From: Odiellus spinosus
Taxonomy: Eukaryota > Arthropoda > Arachnida > Opiliones > Phalangiidae
NCBI GenBank assembly: GCA_963920705.1
Contig: OY987234.1
Location: 1,426,001-1,490,000, forward strand
Direction: 5' to 3'
DNA length: 64,000 bases
Below the pieces are notes generated by a model. That model saw only the letters and a list, made by a program, of their open reading frames with translations. It ran no database searches and was not told the origin of the DNA. Made by a program: the position numbers and the translations under genes. Shown in pieces: positions 12,515 to 24,798 of the stretch (positions within the stretch are counted from its first letter, which is position 1; each line of letters opens with the position of its first letter).

Positions 12515-14166
12515 AAATTTGTGGATCTACATTTGGGAAATTTGTGGATCTACACTTGGGAAATTTGTGGATCTACATTTGGGAAATTTGTGGATCTACA
12601 CTTGGGAAATTTGTGGATCTACACTTGGGAAATTTGGTTATCTGCACTTGGAAAATTTATGGATGTGCACTTGGGAAATTTGTGGATCTGCACTTTTGAA
12701 ATTTGTGGATCTGCACTTGGGAAATTTGTGGATCTGCATTGGAAAATTTGTGGATCTGCATTGGAAAATTTGTGGATCTGCACTTGGGAAATTTGTGGAT
12801 CTGCACTTGGGAAATTTGTGGATCTGCACTTGGGAAATTTGTGGATCTGCACTTGGGAAATTTGTGGATCTGCACTTTTGAAATTTGTGGATCTGCACTT
12901 GGAAAATTTGTGGATATGCGCTTGGGAAATTTGTGGATCTGCACTTGGGAAATTTTTGGATCTGCACTTGGGAAATTTGTGGATCTGCACTTGGGAAATT
13001 TGTGGATCTGCACATGGGAAATTTGTGGATCTACAATTGGGAAATTTGTGGACCTACATTTGGGAAATTTGTGGATCTACACTTGGGAAATTTGTGGATC
13101 TACACTTGGGAAATTTGTGGATCTGCACTTGGGAAATTTGTGGATCTACACTTGGGAAATTTGTGGATCTACATTTGGGAAATTTGTGGATCTACACTTG
13201 GGAAATTTGTGGATCTACACTTGGGAAATTTGTGGATCTGCACTTGGGAAATTTGTGGATCTGCACTTGGGAAATTTGTGGATCTACACTTGGGAAATTT
13301 GTGGATCTACATTACGGAAATTTGTGGATCTACACTTGGGAAATTTGTGGATCTGCACTTGGGAAATTTGTGGATCTACATTTGGGAAATTTGTGGATCT
13401 ACACTTGGGAAATTTGTGGATCTACACTTGGGAAATTTGTGGATCTACATTTGGGAAATTTGTGGATCTACACTTGGGAAATTTGTGGATCTACATTTGG
13501 GAAATTTGTGGATCTACACTTGGGAAATTTGTGGATCTACACTTGGGAAATATGTGGATCTACACTTGGGAAATTTGTGGATCTACACTTGGGAAATTTG
13601 ATTATCTGCACTTGGAAAATTTATGGATGTGCACTTGGGAAATTTGTGGATCTGCACTTTTGAAATTTGTGGATCTGCACTTGGGAAATTTGTGGATCTG
13701 CATTGGAAAATTTGTGCATCTGCACTTGGGAAATTTGTGGATCTGCACTTGGGAAATTTGTGGATCTGCACTTGGGAAATTTGTGGATCTGCACTTTTGA
13801 AATTTGTGGATCTGCACTTGGAAAATTTGTGGATATGCGCTTGGGAAATTTGTGGATCTGCACTTGGGAAATTTTTGGATCTGCACTTGGGAAATTTGTG
13901 GATCTGCACTTGGGAAATTTGTGGATCTGCACATGGGAAATTTGTGGATCTACAATTGGGAAATTTGTGGACCTACATTTGGGAAATTTGTGGATCTACA
14001 CTTGGGAAATTTGTGGATCTACACTTGGGAAATTTGTGGATCTGCACTTGGGAAATTTGTGGATCTGCATTGGAAAATTTGTGCATCTGCACTTGGGAAA
14101 TTTGTGGATCTGCACTTGGGAAATTTGTGGATCTGCACTTGGGAAATTTGTGGATCTGCACTTGGG
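12515..14166. repeat. HOR of 1,652 bp, copy 1 (72 units)
   Basis: It holds two A-blocks: one with two adjacent 22-bp CTGCATTGGAAAA units (near 12737 and 12760) and one with the private GTGCATCTGC unit (near 13712), then a third CTGCATTGGAAAA plus GTGCATCTGC pair near 14069-14085. Length fits 72 units with four of 22 bp. The A-block at 12619-12990 recurs 1,652 bp on. Confidence 0.85.
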
Positions 14167-15795
14167 AAATTTGTGGATCTACATTTGGGAAATTTGTGGA
14201 TCTACACTTGGGAAATTTGTGGATCTACATTTGGGAAATTTGTGGATCTACACTTGGGAAATTTGTGGATCTACACTTGGGAAATTTGGTTATCTGCACT
14301 TGGAAAATTTATGGATGTGCACTTGGGAAATTTGTGGATCTGCACTTTTGAAATTTGTGGATCTGCACTTGGGAAATTTGTGGATCTGCATTGGAAAATT
14401 TGTGGATCTGCATTGGAAAATTTGTGGATCTGCACTTGGGAAATTTGTGGATCTGCACTTGGGAAATTTGTGGATCTGCACTTGGGAAATTTGTGGATCT
14501 GCACTTGGGAAATTTGTGGATCTGCACTTTTGAAATTTGTGGATCTGCACTTGGAAAATTTGTGGATATGCGCTTGGGAAATTTGTGGATCTGCACTTGG
14601 GAAATTTTTGGATCTGCACTTGGGAAATTTGTGGATCTGCACTTGGGAAATTTGTGGATCTGCACATGGGAAATTTGTGGATCTACAATTGGGAAATTTG
14701 TGGACCTACATTTGGGAAATTTGTGGATCTACACTTGGGAAATTTGTGGATCTACACTTGGGAAATTTGTGGATCTGCACTTGGGAAATTTGTGGATCTA
14801 CACTTGGGAAATTTGTGGATCTACATTTGGGAAATTTGTGGATCTACACTTGGGAAATTTGTGGATCTACACTTGGGAAATTTGTGGATCTGCACTTGGG
14901 AAATTTGTGGATCTGCACTTGGGAAATTTGTGGATCTACACTTGGGAAATTTGTGGATCTACATTACGGAAATTTGTGGATCTACACTTGGGAAATTTGT
15001 GGATCTACATTTGGGAAATTTGTGGATCTACACTTGGGAAATTTGTGGATCTACACTTGGGAAATTTGTGGATCTACATTTGGGAAATTTGTAGATCTAC
15101 ACTTGGGAAATTTGTGGATCTACATTTGGGAAATTTGTGGATCTACACTTGGGAAATTTGTGGATCTACACTTGGGAAATATGTGGATCTACACTTGGGA
15201 AATTTGTGGATCTACACTTGGGAAATTTGATTATCTGCACTTGGAAAATTTATGGATGTGCACTTGGGAAATTTGTGGATCTGCACTTTTGAAATTTGTG
15301 GATCTGCACTTGGGAAATTTGTGGATCTGCATTGGAAAATTTGTGCATCTGCACTTGGGAAATTTGTGGATCTGCACTTGGGAAATTTGTGGATCTGCAC
15401 TTGGGAAATTTGTGGATCTGCACTTTTGAAATTTGTGGATCTGCACTTGGAAAATTTGTGGATATGCGCTTGGGAAATTTGTGGATCTGCACTTGGGAAA
15501 TTTTTGGATCTGCACTTGGGAAATTTGTGGATCTGCACTTGGGAAATTTGTGGATCTGCACATGGGAAATTTGTGGATCTACAATTGGGAAATTTGTGGA
15601 CCTACATTTGGGAAATTTGTGGATCTACACTTGGGAAATTTGTGGATCTACACTTGGGAAATTTGTGGATCTGCACTTGGGAAATTTGTGGATCTGCATT
15701 GGAAAATTTGTGCATCTGCACTTGGGAAATTTGTGGATCTGCACTTGGGAAATTTGTGGATCTGCACTTGGGAAATTTGTGGATCTGCACTTGGG
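14167..15795. repeat. HOR of 1,652 bp, copy 2 (one unit shorter, 1,629 bp)
   Basis: The left part aligns at +1,652 to about 14,985 and the right part at +1,629 (13583 to 15212; GTGCATCTGC 14081 to 15710). The step between the offsets, at about 14.98-15.0 kb, removes TCTACAC-type units and brings the CATTACGG unit (near 14961) closer to the next block. The four 22-bp units are conserved. Confidence 0.85.
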
Positions 15796-16084
15796 AAATT
15801 TGTGGATCTGCACTTTTGAAATTTGTGGATCTGCACTTGGAAAATTTGTGGATATGCGCTTGGGAAATTTGTGGATCTGCACTTGGGAAATTTTTGGATC
15901 TGCACTTGGGAAATTTGTGGATCTGCACTTGGGAAATTTGTGGATCTGCACATGGGAAATTTGTGGATCTACAATTGGGAAATTTGTGGACCTACATTTG
16001 GGAAATTTGTGGATCTACACTTGGGAAATTTGTGGATCTACACTTGGGAAATTTGTGGATCTGCACTTGGGAAATTTGTGGATC
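15343..16084. repeat. Tandem duplication of 390 bp (17 units) around an A-block
   Basis: The A-block following GTGCATCTGC at about 15343 is repeated after GTGCATCTGC at about 15710. Most of it aligns at +390 (16 units of 23 bp and one of 22); the first part aligns at +367 because copy 2 has one more TCTGCAC unit. It overlaps the right edge of the 1,629-bp copy, so it is a later, local event. Confidence 0.8.
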
Positions 16085-16557
16085 TACACTTGGGAAATTT
16101 GTGGATCTACATTTGGGAAATTTGTGGATCTACACTTGGGAAATTTGAGGGTCTACACTTGGGAAATTTGTGGATCTGCACTTGGGAAATTTGTGGATCT
16201 ACACTTGGGAAATTTGTGGATCTACACTTGGGAAATTTGTGGATCTACACTAGGGATATTTGTGGATCTACACTTGGGAAATTTGAGGGTCTACACTTGG
16301 GAAATTTGAGGGTCTACACTTGGGAAATTTGTGGATCTACACTTGGGAAATTTGTGGATCTACGCTTGGGAAATTTGTGGATCTACGCTTGGGAAATTTG
16401 TGGATCTGCACTTGGGAAATTTGTGGATCTACACTTGGGAAATTTGTGGATCTACATTTGGGAAATTTGTGGATCTACACTTGGGAAATTTGTGGATCTA
16501 CACTTGGGAAATTTGTGGATCTGCACTTGGGAAATTTGTTGATCTGCACTTGGGAAA
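16085..16557. repeat. C-block cluster
   Basis: Three GAGGGTCTAC units and one GGGATATTTG unit (preceded by CTACACTAGGG near 16250) lie in TCTACAC units, with two CTACGCTTGGG units near 16363 and 16385. The stretch to about 16.5 kb recurs 2,759 bp downstream, near 18.84-19.26 kb (120 units, net one base short). Confidence 0.8.
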
Positions 16558-17247
16558 TTTGTGGATCTACATTTGGGAAATTTGTGGATCTACACTTGGG
16601 AAATTTGTGGATCTGCACTTGGGAAATATGTGGATCTACACTTGGGAAATTTGTGGATCTACACTTGGGAAATTTGATTATCTGCACTTGGAAAATTTGT
16701 GGATGTGCACTTGGGAAATTTGTGGATCTGCACTTGGGAAAATTGTGGATCTGCACCTGGCAAATTTGTGGATCTGCACTTGGGAACTTTGTGGATCTAC
16801 ACTTGGGAAATTTGTGGATCTACATTACGGAAATTTGTGGATCTACACTTGGGAAATTTGTGGATCTGCACTTGGGAAATTTGTGGATCTACATTTGGGA
16901 AATTTGTGGATCTACATTTGGGAAATGTGTGGATCTACACTTGGGAAATTTGTGGATCTGCACTTGGGAAATATGTGGATCTACACTTGGGAAATTTGTG
17001 GATCTACACTTGGGAAATTTGATTATCTGCACTTGGAAAATTTGTGGATGTGCACTTGGGAAATTTGTGGATCTGCACCTGGGAAAATTGTGGATCTGCA
17101 CCTGGCAAATTTGTGGATCTGCACTTGGGAACTTTGTGGATCTACACTTGGGAAATTTGTGGATCTACATTACGGAAATTTGTGGATCTACACTTGGGAA
17201 ATTTGTGGATCTACACTTGGGAAATTTGTGGATCTACATTTGGGAAA
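16558..17247. repeat. Tandem duplication, 2 x 345 bp (15 units)
   Basis: A GGAAATATG, GATTATCTGC, GTGGATGTGC, GGGAAAATTG, CACCTGGCAAATTTG, GGGAACTTTG, CATTACGG series is present twice, 345 bp apart (for example 16699 and 17044). Copy 2 has CACCTGGGAAAATTG where copy 1 has CACTTGGGAAAATTG, and the GGGAAATGTGTGG unit near 16925 is at the junction. No odd-length unit is inside. Confidence 0.82.
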
Positions 17248-18480
17248 TTTGTGGATCTACATTTGGGAAATTTGTGGATCTACATTTGGGAAATTTGTGG
17301 ATCTACACTTGGGAAATTTGTGGATCTACACTTGGGAAATTTGTGGATCTACACTTGGGAAATTTGTGGATCTACATTTGGGAAATTTGTGGATCTACAC
17401 TTGGGAAATTTGTGGATCTACATTTGGGAAATTTGTGGATCTACACTTGGGAAATTTGTGGATCTACACTTGGGAAATTTGGTTATCTGCACTTGGAAAA
17501 TTTATGGATGTGCACTTGGGAAATTTGTGGATCTGCACTTTTGAAATTTTGTGGATCTGCACTTGGGAAATTTGTGGATCTGCATTGGAAAATTTGTGGA
17601 TCTGCACTTGGGAAATTTGTGGATCTGCACTTGGGAAATTTGTGGATCTGCACTTGGGAAATTTGTGGATCTGCACTTGGGAAATTTGTGGATCTGCACT
17701 TTTGAAATTTGTGGATCTGCACTTGGAAAATTTGTGGATATGCGCTTGGGAAATTTGTGGATCTGCACTTGGGAAATTTTTGGATCTGCACTTGGGAAAT
17801 TTGTGGATCTGCACTTGGGAAATTTGTGGATCTGCACATGGGAAATTTGTGGATCTACAATTGGGAAATTTGTGGACCTACATTTGGGAAATTTGTGCAT
17901 CTACACTTGGGAAATTTGTGGATCTACACTTGGGAAATTTGTGGATCTGCACTTGGGAAATTTGTGGATCTACACTTGGGAAATTTGTGGATCTACATTT
18001 GGGAAATTTGTGGATCTACACTTGGGAAATTTGTGGATCTACACTTGGGAAATTTGTGGATCTGCACTTGGGAAATTTGTGGATCTACATTACGGAAATT
18101 TGTGGATCTACACTTGGGAAATTTGTGGATCTGCACTTGGGAAATTTGTGGATCTACATTTGGGAAATTTGTGTATCTACACTTGGGAAATTTGTGGATC
18201 TACACTTGGGAAATTTGTGGATCTACATTTGGGAAATTTGTGGATCTACACTTGGGAAATTTGTGGATCTACATTTGGGAAATTTGTGGATCTACACTTG
18301 GGAAATATGTGGATCTACACTTGGGAAATTTGTGGATCTACACTTGGGAAATTTGATTATCTGCACTTGGAAAATTTATGGATGTGCACTTGGGAAATTT
18401 GTGGATCTGCACTTTTGAAATTTGTGGATCTGCACTTGGGAAATTTGTGGATCTGCATTGGAAAATTTGTGCATCTGCAC
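17248..18480. repeat. Third, rearranged copy of the 1,652-bp type
   Basis: The TCTACATTT-rich run, GGTTATCTGC, TTTATGGATGTGC and A-block of 12.5-13.0 kb reappear here at about 17.36-17.84 kb. The second A-block (18338 onward) matches 15212 onward. Private changes are a 24-bp unit with AAATTTT at 17544-17550, loss of one CTGCATTGGAAAA unit, GTGCATCTAC near 17895 and GTGTATCTAC near 18173. Confidence 0.78.
17544..17550. other. One-base insertion making a 24-bp unit
   Basis: AAATTTT stands in place of AAATTT in a CACTTTTGAAA unit. It is one of only three 24-bp units found. It breaks the frame of the reverse ORFs that mark the A-block. Confidence 0.85.
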
Positions 18481-19260
18481 TTGGGAAATTTGTGGATCTG
18501 CACTTGGGAAATTTGTGGATCTGCACTTGGGAAATTTGTGGATCTGCACTTGGGAAATTTGTGGATCTGCACTTTTGAAATTTGTGGATCTGCACTTGGA
18601 AAATTTGTGGATATGCGCTTGGGAAATTTGTGGATCTGCACTTGGGAAATTTTTGGATCTGCACTTGGGAAATTTGTGGATCTGCACTTGGGAAATTTGT
18701 GGATCTGCACATGGGAAATTTGTGGATCTACAATTGGGAAATTTGTGGACCTACATTTGGGAAATTTGTGGATCTACACTTGGGAAATTTGTGGATCTAC
18801 ACTTGGGAAATTTGTGGATCTGCACTTGGGAAATTTGTGGATCTACACTTGGGAAATTTGTGGATCTACATTTGGGAAATTTGTGGATCTACACTTGGGA
18901 AATTTGAGGGTCTACACTTGGGAAATTTGTGGATCTGCACTTGGGAAATTTGTGGATCTACACTTGGGAAATTTGTGGATCTACACTTGGGAAATTTGTG
19001 GATCTACACTTGGGATATTTGTGGATCTACACTTGGGAAATTTGAGGGTCTACACTTGGGAAATTTGAGGGTCTACACTTGGGAAATTTGTGGATCTACA
19101 CTTGGGAAATTTGTGGATCTACACTTGGGAAATTTGTGGATCTACGCTTGGGAAATTTGTGGATCTGCACTTGGGAAATTTGTGGATCTACACTTGGGAA
19201 ATTTGTGGATCTACATTTGGGAAATTTGTGGATCTACACTTGGGAAATTTGTGGATCTAC
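18481..19260. repeat. A-block plus C-block cluster, copy of 15.72-16.5 kb
   Basis: It aligns at +2,759 to 15.72-16.5 kb: GTGCATCTGC, A-block, then GAGGGTCTAC (near 18906), GGGATATTTG and two further GAGGGTCTAC units. Here CTACACTTGGGATATTTG replaces CTACACTAGGGATATTTG. Confidence 0.8.
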
Positions 19261-20429
19261 ACTTGGGAAATTTGTGGATCTGCACTTGGGAAATTTGTGG
19301 ATCTGCACTTGGAAAATTTGTGGATCTGCACTTGGAAAATTTGTGGATCTACACTTGGGAAATTTGTGGATCTACACTTGGGAAATTTGTGGATCTGCAC
19401 TTGGGAAATTTGTGGATCTGCACTTGGGAAATTTGTAGATCTGCACTTGGAAAATTTGTGGATCTACACTTGGGAAAATTGTGGATCTACATTTGGGAAA
19501 TTTGTGGATCTACACTTGGGAAATTTGTGGATCTACACTTGGGAAATTTGTGGATCTTTACTTGGGAAATTTGTGGATCTACACTTGGGAAATCTGTGGG
19601 TCTACAATTGGGAAATTTGTGGATCTACACTTGAGAAATTTGTGGATCTACACTTGGTAAATTTGGTGATCTACACTTGGGAAATTTGGTGATCTACACT
19701 AGGGAAATTTGTGGATCTACATTTGGGAAATTTGTGGATCTACACTTTGGAAATTTGTGGATCTACACTTGGGAAATTTGTGGATCTACATTTGGGAAAT
19801 TTGTGGATCTACACTTGGGATATTTGTGGATCTACACTTGGGAAATTTGAGGGTCTTCACTTGGGAAATTTGTGGATCTACACTTGGGAAATTTGTGGAT
19901 CTACACTTGGGAAATTTGTGGATCTACACTTGGGAAATTTGTGGATCTGCACTTGGGAAATTTGTGGATCTACACTTGGGAAATTTGTGGATCTACATTT
20001 GGGAAATTTGTGGATCTACACTTGGGAAATATGTGGATCTACACTTGGGAAATTTGTGGATTTACACATTGGGAATTTGTGGATCTACACTTGGGAAATT
20101 TGATTATCTACACTTGGAAAATTTGTGGATGTGCACTTGGGAAATTTGTGGATCTGCACTTGGGAACTTTGTGGATCTGCATTTGGGAAAATTGTGGATT
20201 TGCACTTGGCAAATTTGTGGATCTACATTTGGGAAATTTGTGGATCTACACTTGGGAAATTTGTGGATCTGCACTTGGGAAATTTGTGGATCTACACTTG
20301 GGAAATTTGTGGATCTGCACTTGGGAAATTTGTTGATCTACACTTGGGAAATTTGTGGATCTACATTTGGGAAATTTGTTGATCTACATTTGGGAAATTT
20401 GTGGATCTACACTTGGGAAATTTGTGGAT
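19261..20429. repeat. Mixed TCTACAC section with a C+B pair
   Basis: Pairs of CTGCACTTGGAAAATTTG units near 19310-19345 are followed by GGATCTTTAC (near 19555), GGGTCTACAATTGGG, GGTAAATTTGGTGATC and CTACACTAGGG (near 19697). From about 19.71 kb there is GGGATATTTG, GAGGGTCTTCAC (near 19850), GGAAATATG, TTTACACATTGGG (near 20052) and a B-block with GATTATCTAC. The 19711-20103 part recurs at 23528-23920 (offset 3,817 bp), and 19872-20225 recurs at 22746. Confidence 0.78.
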
Positions 20430-20889
20430 CTACACTTGGGAAATTTGTGGATCTGCGCTTGGGAAATTTGTGGATCTGCACTTGGAAAATTTGTGGATCT
20501 ACACTTGGGAAATTTGTGGATCTACATTTGGGAAATTTGTGGATCTACACTTGGGAAATTTGTGGATCTACACTTGGGAAATTTGTGGATCTACACTTGG
20601 GAAATTTGTGGGTCTACACTTGGGAAATTTGTGGATCTACACTTGGGAAATTTGTGGATGTACACTTGGGAAATTTGTGGATCTGCGCTTGGGAAATTTG
20701 TGGATCTGCACTTGGAAAATTTGTGGATCTACACTTGGGAAATTTGTGGATCTACATTTGGGAAATTTGTGGATCTACACTTGGGAAATTTGTGGATCTA
20801 CACTTGGGAAATTTGTGGATCTACACTTGGGAAATTTGTGGGTCTATACTTGGGAAATTTGTGGATCTACACTTTTGAAATTTGTGGAT
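20430..20889. repeat. Tandem duplication, 2 x 230 bp (10 units)
   Basis: The sequence CTGCGCTTGGG, CTGCACTTGGAAAATTTG, four TCTACAC-type units and GTGGGTCTA occurs at 20453 and again at 20683. Copy 2 differs by GTGGGTCTATACTTG and by CTACACTTTTGAAA at its end. Confidence 0.8.
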
Positions 20890-22641
20890 CTACACTTGGG
20901 AAATTTGTGGATCTACACTTGGGAAATTTGGTGATCTACACTTGGGAAATTTGTGGATCTACATTTGGGAAATTTGTGGATCTACACTTGGGAAATTTGT
21001 GGATCTACACTTGGGAAATTTGTGGATCAACATTTGGGAAATTTGTGGATCTACACTTGGGAAATTTGTGGATCTACACTTGGGAAATTTGTGGATCTAC
21101 ACTTTGGAAATTTGTGGATCTACACTTGGGAAATTTGATTATCTGCACTTGAATAATTTGATGATGTGCACTTGGGAAATTTGTGGATCTGCACTTGGGA
21201 ACTTTGTGGATCTGCACTTGGGAAAATTGTGGATCTGCACCTGGCAAATTTGTGGATCTGCACTTGGGAACTTTGTGGATCTACACTTGGGAAATTTGTG
21301 GATCTACATTACGGAAATTTGTGGATCTACACTTGGGAAATTTGTGGATCTGCACTTGGGAAATTTGTGGATCTACATTTGGGAAATTTGTGGATCTACA
21401 CTTGGGAAATTTGTGGATCTACACTTGGAAATTTTGTGGATCTACATTTGGGAAATTTGTGGATCTACACTTGGGAAATTTGTGGATCTACATTTGGGAA
21501 ATTTGTGGATCTACACTTGGGAAATTTGTGGATCTACACTTGGGAAATATGTGGATCTACATTTGGGAAATTTGTGGATCTACACTTGGGAAATTTGTGG
21601 ATCTACACTTGGGAAATATGTGGATCTACACTTGGGAAATTTGTGGATCTGCACTTTTGAAATTAGTGGATCTGCACTTGGAAAATTTGTGGATATGCGC
21701 TTTTGAAATTTGTGGATCTGCACTTGGGAAATTTGTGGATCTGCATTGGAAAATTTGTGGATCTGCACTTGGGAAATTTGTGGATCTGCACTTGGGAAAT
21801 TTGTGGATCTGCACTTGGGAAATTTGTGGATCTGCACTTTTGAAATTAGTGGATCTGCACTTGGAAAATTTGTGGATATGCGCTTGGGAAATTTGTGGAT
21901 CTGCACTTGGGAAATTTTTGGATCTGCACTTGGGAAATTTGTGGATCTGCACTTGGGAAATTTGTGGATCTGCACTTGGGAAATTTGTGGATCTGCACTT
22001 TTGAAATTTGTGGATCTGCACTTGGAAAATTTGTGGATATGCGCTTGGGAAATTTGTGGATCTGCACTTGGGAAATTTTTGGATCTGCACTTGGGAAATA
22101 TGTGGATCTGCACTTGGGAAATTTGTGGATCTGCACATGGGAAATTTGTGGATCTACAATTGGGAAATTTGTGGATCTACACTTGGGAAATTTGTGGATC
22201 TACACTTGGGAAATTTGTGGATCTGCACTTGGGAAATTTGTGGATCTACACTTGGGAAATTTGTGGATCTACATTTGGGAAATTTGTGGATCTACACTTG
22301 GGAAATTTGTGGATATACACTTGGGAAATTTGTGGATCTGCACTTGGGAAATTTGTGGATCTGCACTTGGGAAATTTTTAGATCTACACTTGGGAAATTT
22401 GTGGATCTACACTTGGGAAATTTGTGGATCTACATTTGGGATATTTGTGGATCTACACTTGGGAAATTTGAGGGTCTACACTTGGGAAATTTGTGGATCT
22501 ACACTTGGGAAATTTGTGGATCTACACTTGGGAAATTTGTGGATCTACACTTGGGATATTTGTGGATCTACACTTGGGAAATTTGAGGGTCTACACTTGG
22601 GAAATTTGAGGGTCTACACTTGGGAAATTTGTGGATCTGCA
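20890..22641. repeat. B-block, then three short A-core iterations, then C-blocks
   Basis: A B-block with GATGATGTGC (near 21160) and CATTACGG (near 21308) leads to three successive CACTTTTGAAA ... GGATATGCGC modules. The first two carry the private GAAATTAGTGG (about 21660 and 21843, 183 bp apart: eight units, one of 22 bp). A single CTGCATTGGAAAA unit lies near 21745. After CACATGGG (near 22138) come TCTACAC units and three GAGGGTCTAC units up to 22.6 kb. No GTGGACCTAC follows CTACAATTGGG here, unlike most A-blocks. Confidence 0.78.
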
Positions 22642-24167
22642 CTTGGGAAATTTGTGGATCTACATTTGGGAAATTTGTGGATCTACACTTGGGATATTTG
22701 TGGATCTACACTTGGGAAATTTGAGGGTCTTCACTTGGGAAATTTGTGGATCTACACTTGGGAAATTTGTGGATCTACACTTGGGAAATTTGTGGATCTA
22801 CACTTGGGAAATTTGTGGATCTGCACTTGGGAAATTTGTGGATCTACACTTGGGAAATTTGTGGATCTACATTTGGGAAATTTGTGGATCTACACTTGGG
22901 AAATATGTGGATCTACACTTGGGAAATTTGTGGATTTACACATTGGGAATTTGTGGATCTACACTTGGGAAATTTGATTATCTACACTTGGAAAATTTGT
23001 GGATGTGCACTTGGGAAATTTGTGGATCTGCACTTGGGAACTTTGTGGATCTGCATTTGGGAAAATTGTGGATCTGCACTTGGCAAATTTGTGGATCTAC
23101 ATTTGGGAAATTTGTGGATCTACACTTGGGAAATTTGTGGATCTGCACTTGGGAAATTTGTTGATCTACACTTGGGAAATTTGTGGATCTACATTTGGGA
23201 AATTTGTTGATCTACATTTGGGAAATTTGTGGATCTAAACTTGGGAAATTTGTGGATCTGCGCTTGGGAAATTTGTGGATCTGCACTTGGGAAAATTGTG
23301 GATCTACATTTGGGAAATTTGTGGATCTACACTTGGGAAATTTGTGGATCTACACTTGGGAAATTTGTGGATCTTTACTTGGGAAATTTGTGGATCTACA
23401 CTTGGGAAATTTGTGGGTCTACACTTGGGAAATTTGTGGATCTACACTTGAGAAATTTGTGGATCTACACTTGGTAAATTTGGTGATCTACACTTGGGAA
23501 ATTTGGTGATCTACACTAGGGAAATTTGTGGATCTACATTTGGGAAATTTGTGGATCTACACTTGGGAAATTTGTGGATCTACACTTGGGAAATTTGTGG
23601 ATCTACATTTGGGAAATTTGTGGATCTACACTTGGGATATTTGTGGATCTACACTTGGGAAATTTGAGGGTCTTCACTTGGGAAATTTGTGGATCTACAC
23701 TTGGGAAATTTGTGGATCTACACTTGGGAAATTTGTGGATCTACACTTGGGAAATTTGTGGATCTGCACTTGGGAAATTTGTGGATCTACACTTGGGAAA
23801 TTTGTGGATCTACATTTGGGAAATTTGTGGATCTACACTTGGGAAATATGTGGATCTACACTTGGGAAATTTGTGGATTTACACATTGGGAATTTGTGGA
23901 TCTACACTTGGGAAATTTGATTATCTACACTTGGAAAATTTGTGGATGTGCACTTGGGAAATTTGTGGATCTGCACTTGGGAACTTTGTGGATCTGCATT
24001 TGGGAAAATTGTGGATCTGCACTTGGCAAATTTGTGGATCTACATTTGGGAAATTTGTGGATCTACACTTGGGAAATTTGTGGATCTGCACTTGGGAAAT
24101 TTGTTGATCTACACTTGGGAAATTTGTGGATCTACATTTGGGAAATTTGTTGATCTACATTTGGGAA
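22642..24167. repeat. Duplicated C+B segment, offset 943 bp (41 units)
   Basis: The block 22642-23224 recurs at 23585-24167: GGGATATTTG, GAGGGTCTTCAC, GGAAATATG, TTTACACATTGGG, GATTATCTAC, GTGGATGTGC, GGGAACTTTG, GGGAAAATTG, TTGGCAAATTTG, GTTGATCTAC. Between the copies (23225-23584) are GTGGATCTAAAC, CTGCGCTTGGG, CTTTACTTGGG and paired GGTGATCTAC units that recur from 19.55-19.70 kb. All units are 23 bp. Confidence 0.82.
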
Positions 24168-24798
24168 ATTTGTGGACCTACATTTGGGAAATTTGTGGAT
24201 CTACACTTGAGAAATTTGTGGATCTACACTTGGGAAATTTGTGGATCTGCACTTGGGAAATTTGTGGATCTACACTTGGGAAATTTGTGGATCTACATTT
24301 GGGAAATTTGGGGATCTACACTTGGGAAATTTGTGGATCTACACTTGGGAAATTTGTGGATCTGCACTTGGGAAATTTGTGGATCTGCACTTGGGAAATT
24401 TGTGGATCTACACTTGGGAAATTTGTGGATCTACACTTGGGAAATTTGTGGATCTACACTTGGGATATTTGTGGATCTACACTTGGGAAATTTGAGGGTC
24501 TACACTTGGGAAATTTGTGGATCTACACTTGGGAAATTTGTGGATCTACACTTGGGAAATTTGTGGATCTACGCTTGTGAAATTTGTGGATCTGCACTTG
24601 GGAAATTTGTGGATCTACACTTGGGAAATTTGATTATCTGCACTTGAATAATTTGTGGATGTGCACTTGGGAAATTTGTGGAACTGCACTTGGGAGCTTT
24701 GTGGATCTGCACTTGGGAAAATTGTGGATCTGCACCTGGCAAATTTGTGGATCTGCTCTTGGGAACTTTGTGGATCTACACTTGGGAAATTTGTGGAT
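24168..24798. repeat. Distant copy of the 4.0-4.65 kb region
   Basis: GTGGACCTAC, CACTTGAGAAA, TCTACAC units, GGGATATTTG, GAGGGTCTAC, CTTGTGAAATTTG, TTGAATAATTTG, GTGGAACTGC and CTGCTCTTGGG follow the same order and spacing as at 4.02-4.65 kb, 20,146 bp upstream (877 units, 25 bases short through odd-length units). Private changes are GGGGATCTAC (near 24310), TACGCTTGTGAAA (near 24572) and GGGAGCTTTG (near 24697). Confidence 0.8.

Noticed and set aside
16331-18418. A 695-codon ORF, and similar ones at 27501-29222, 28307-29977 and 32214-33884
   Set aside because: They have the same cause. Ends coincide with diagnostic units that make a stop (CACTTTTGAAA, GATTATC, GGTGATC, GTAGATC), not with any gene-like border.
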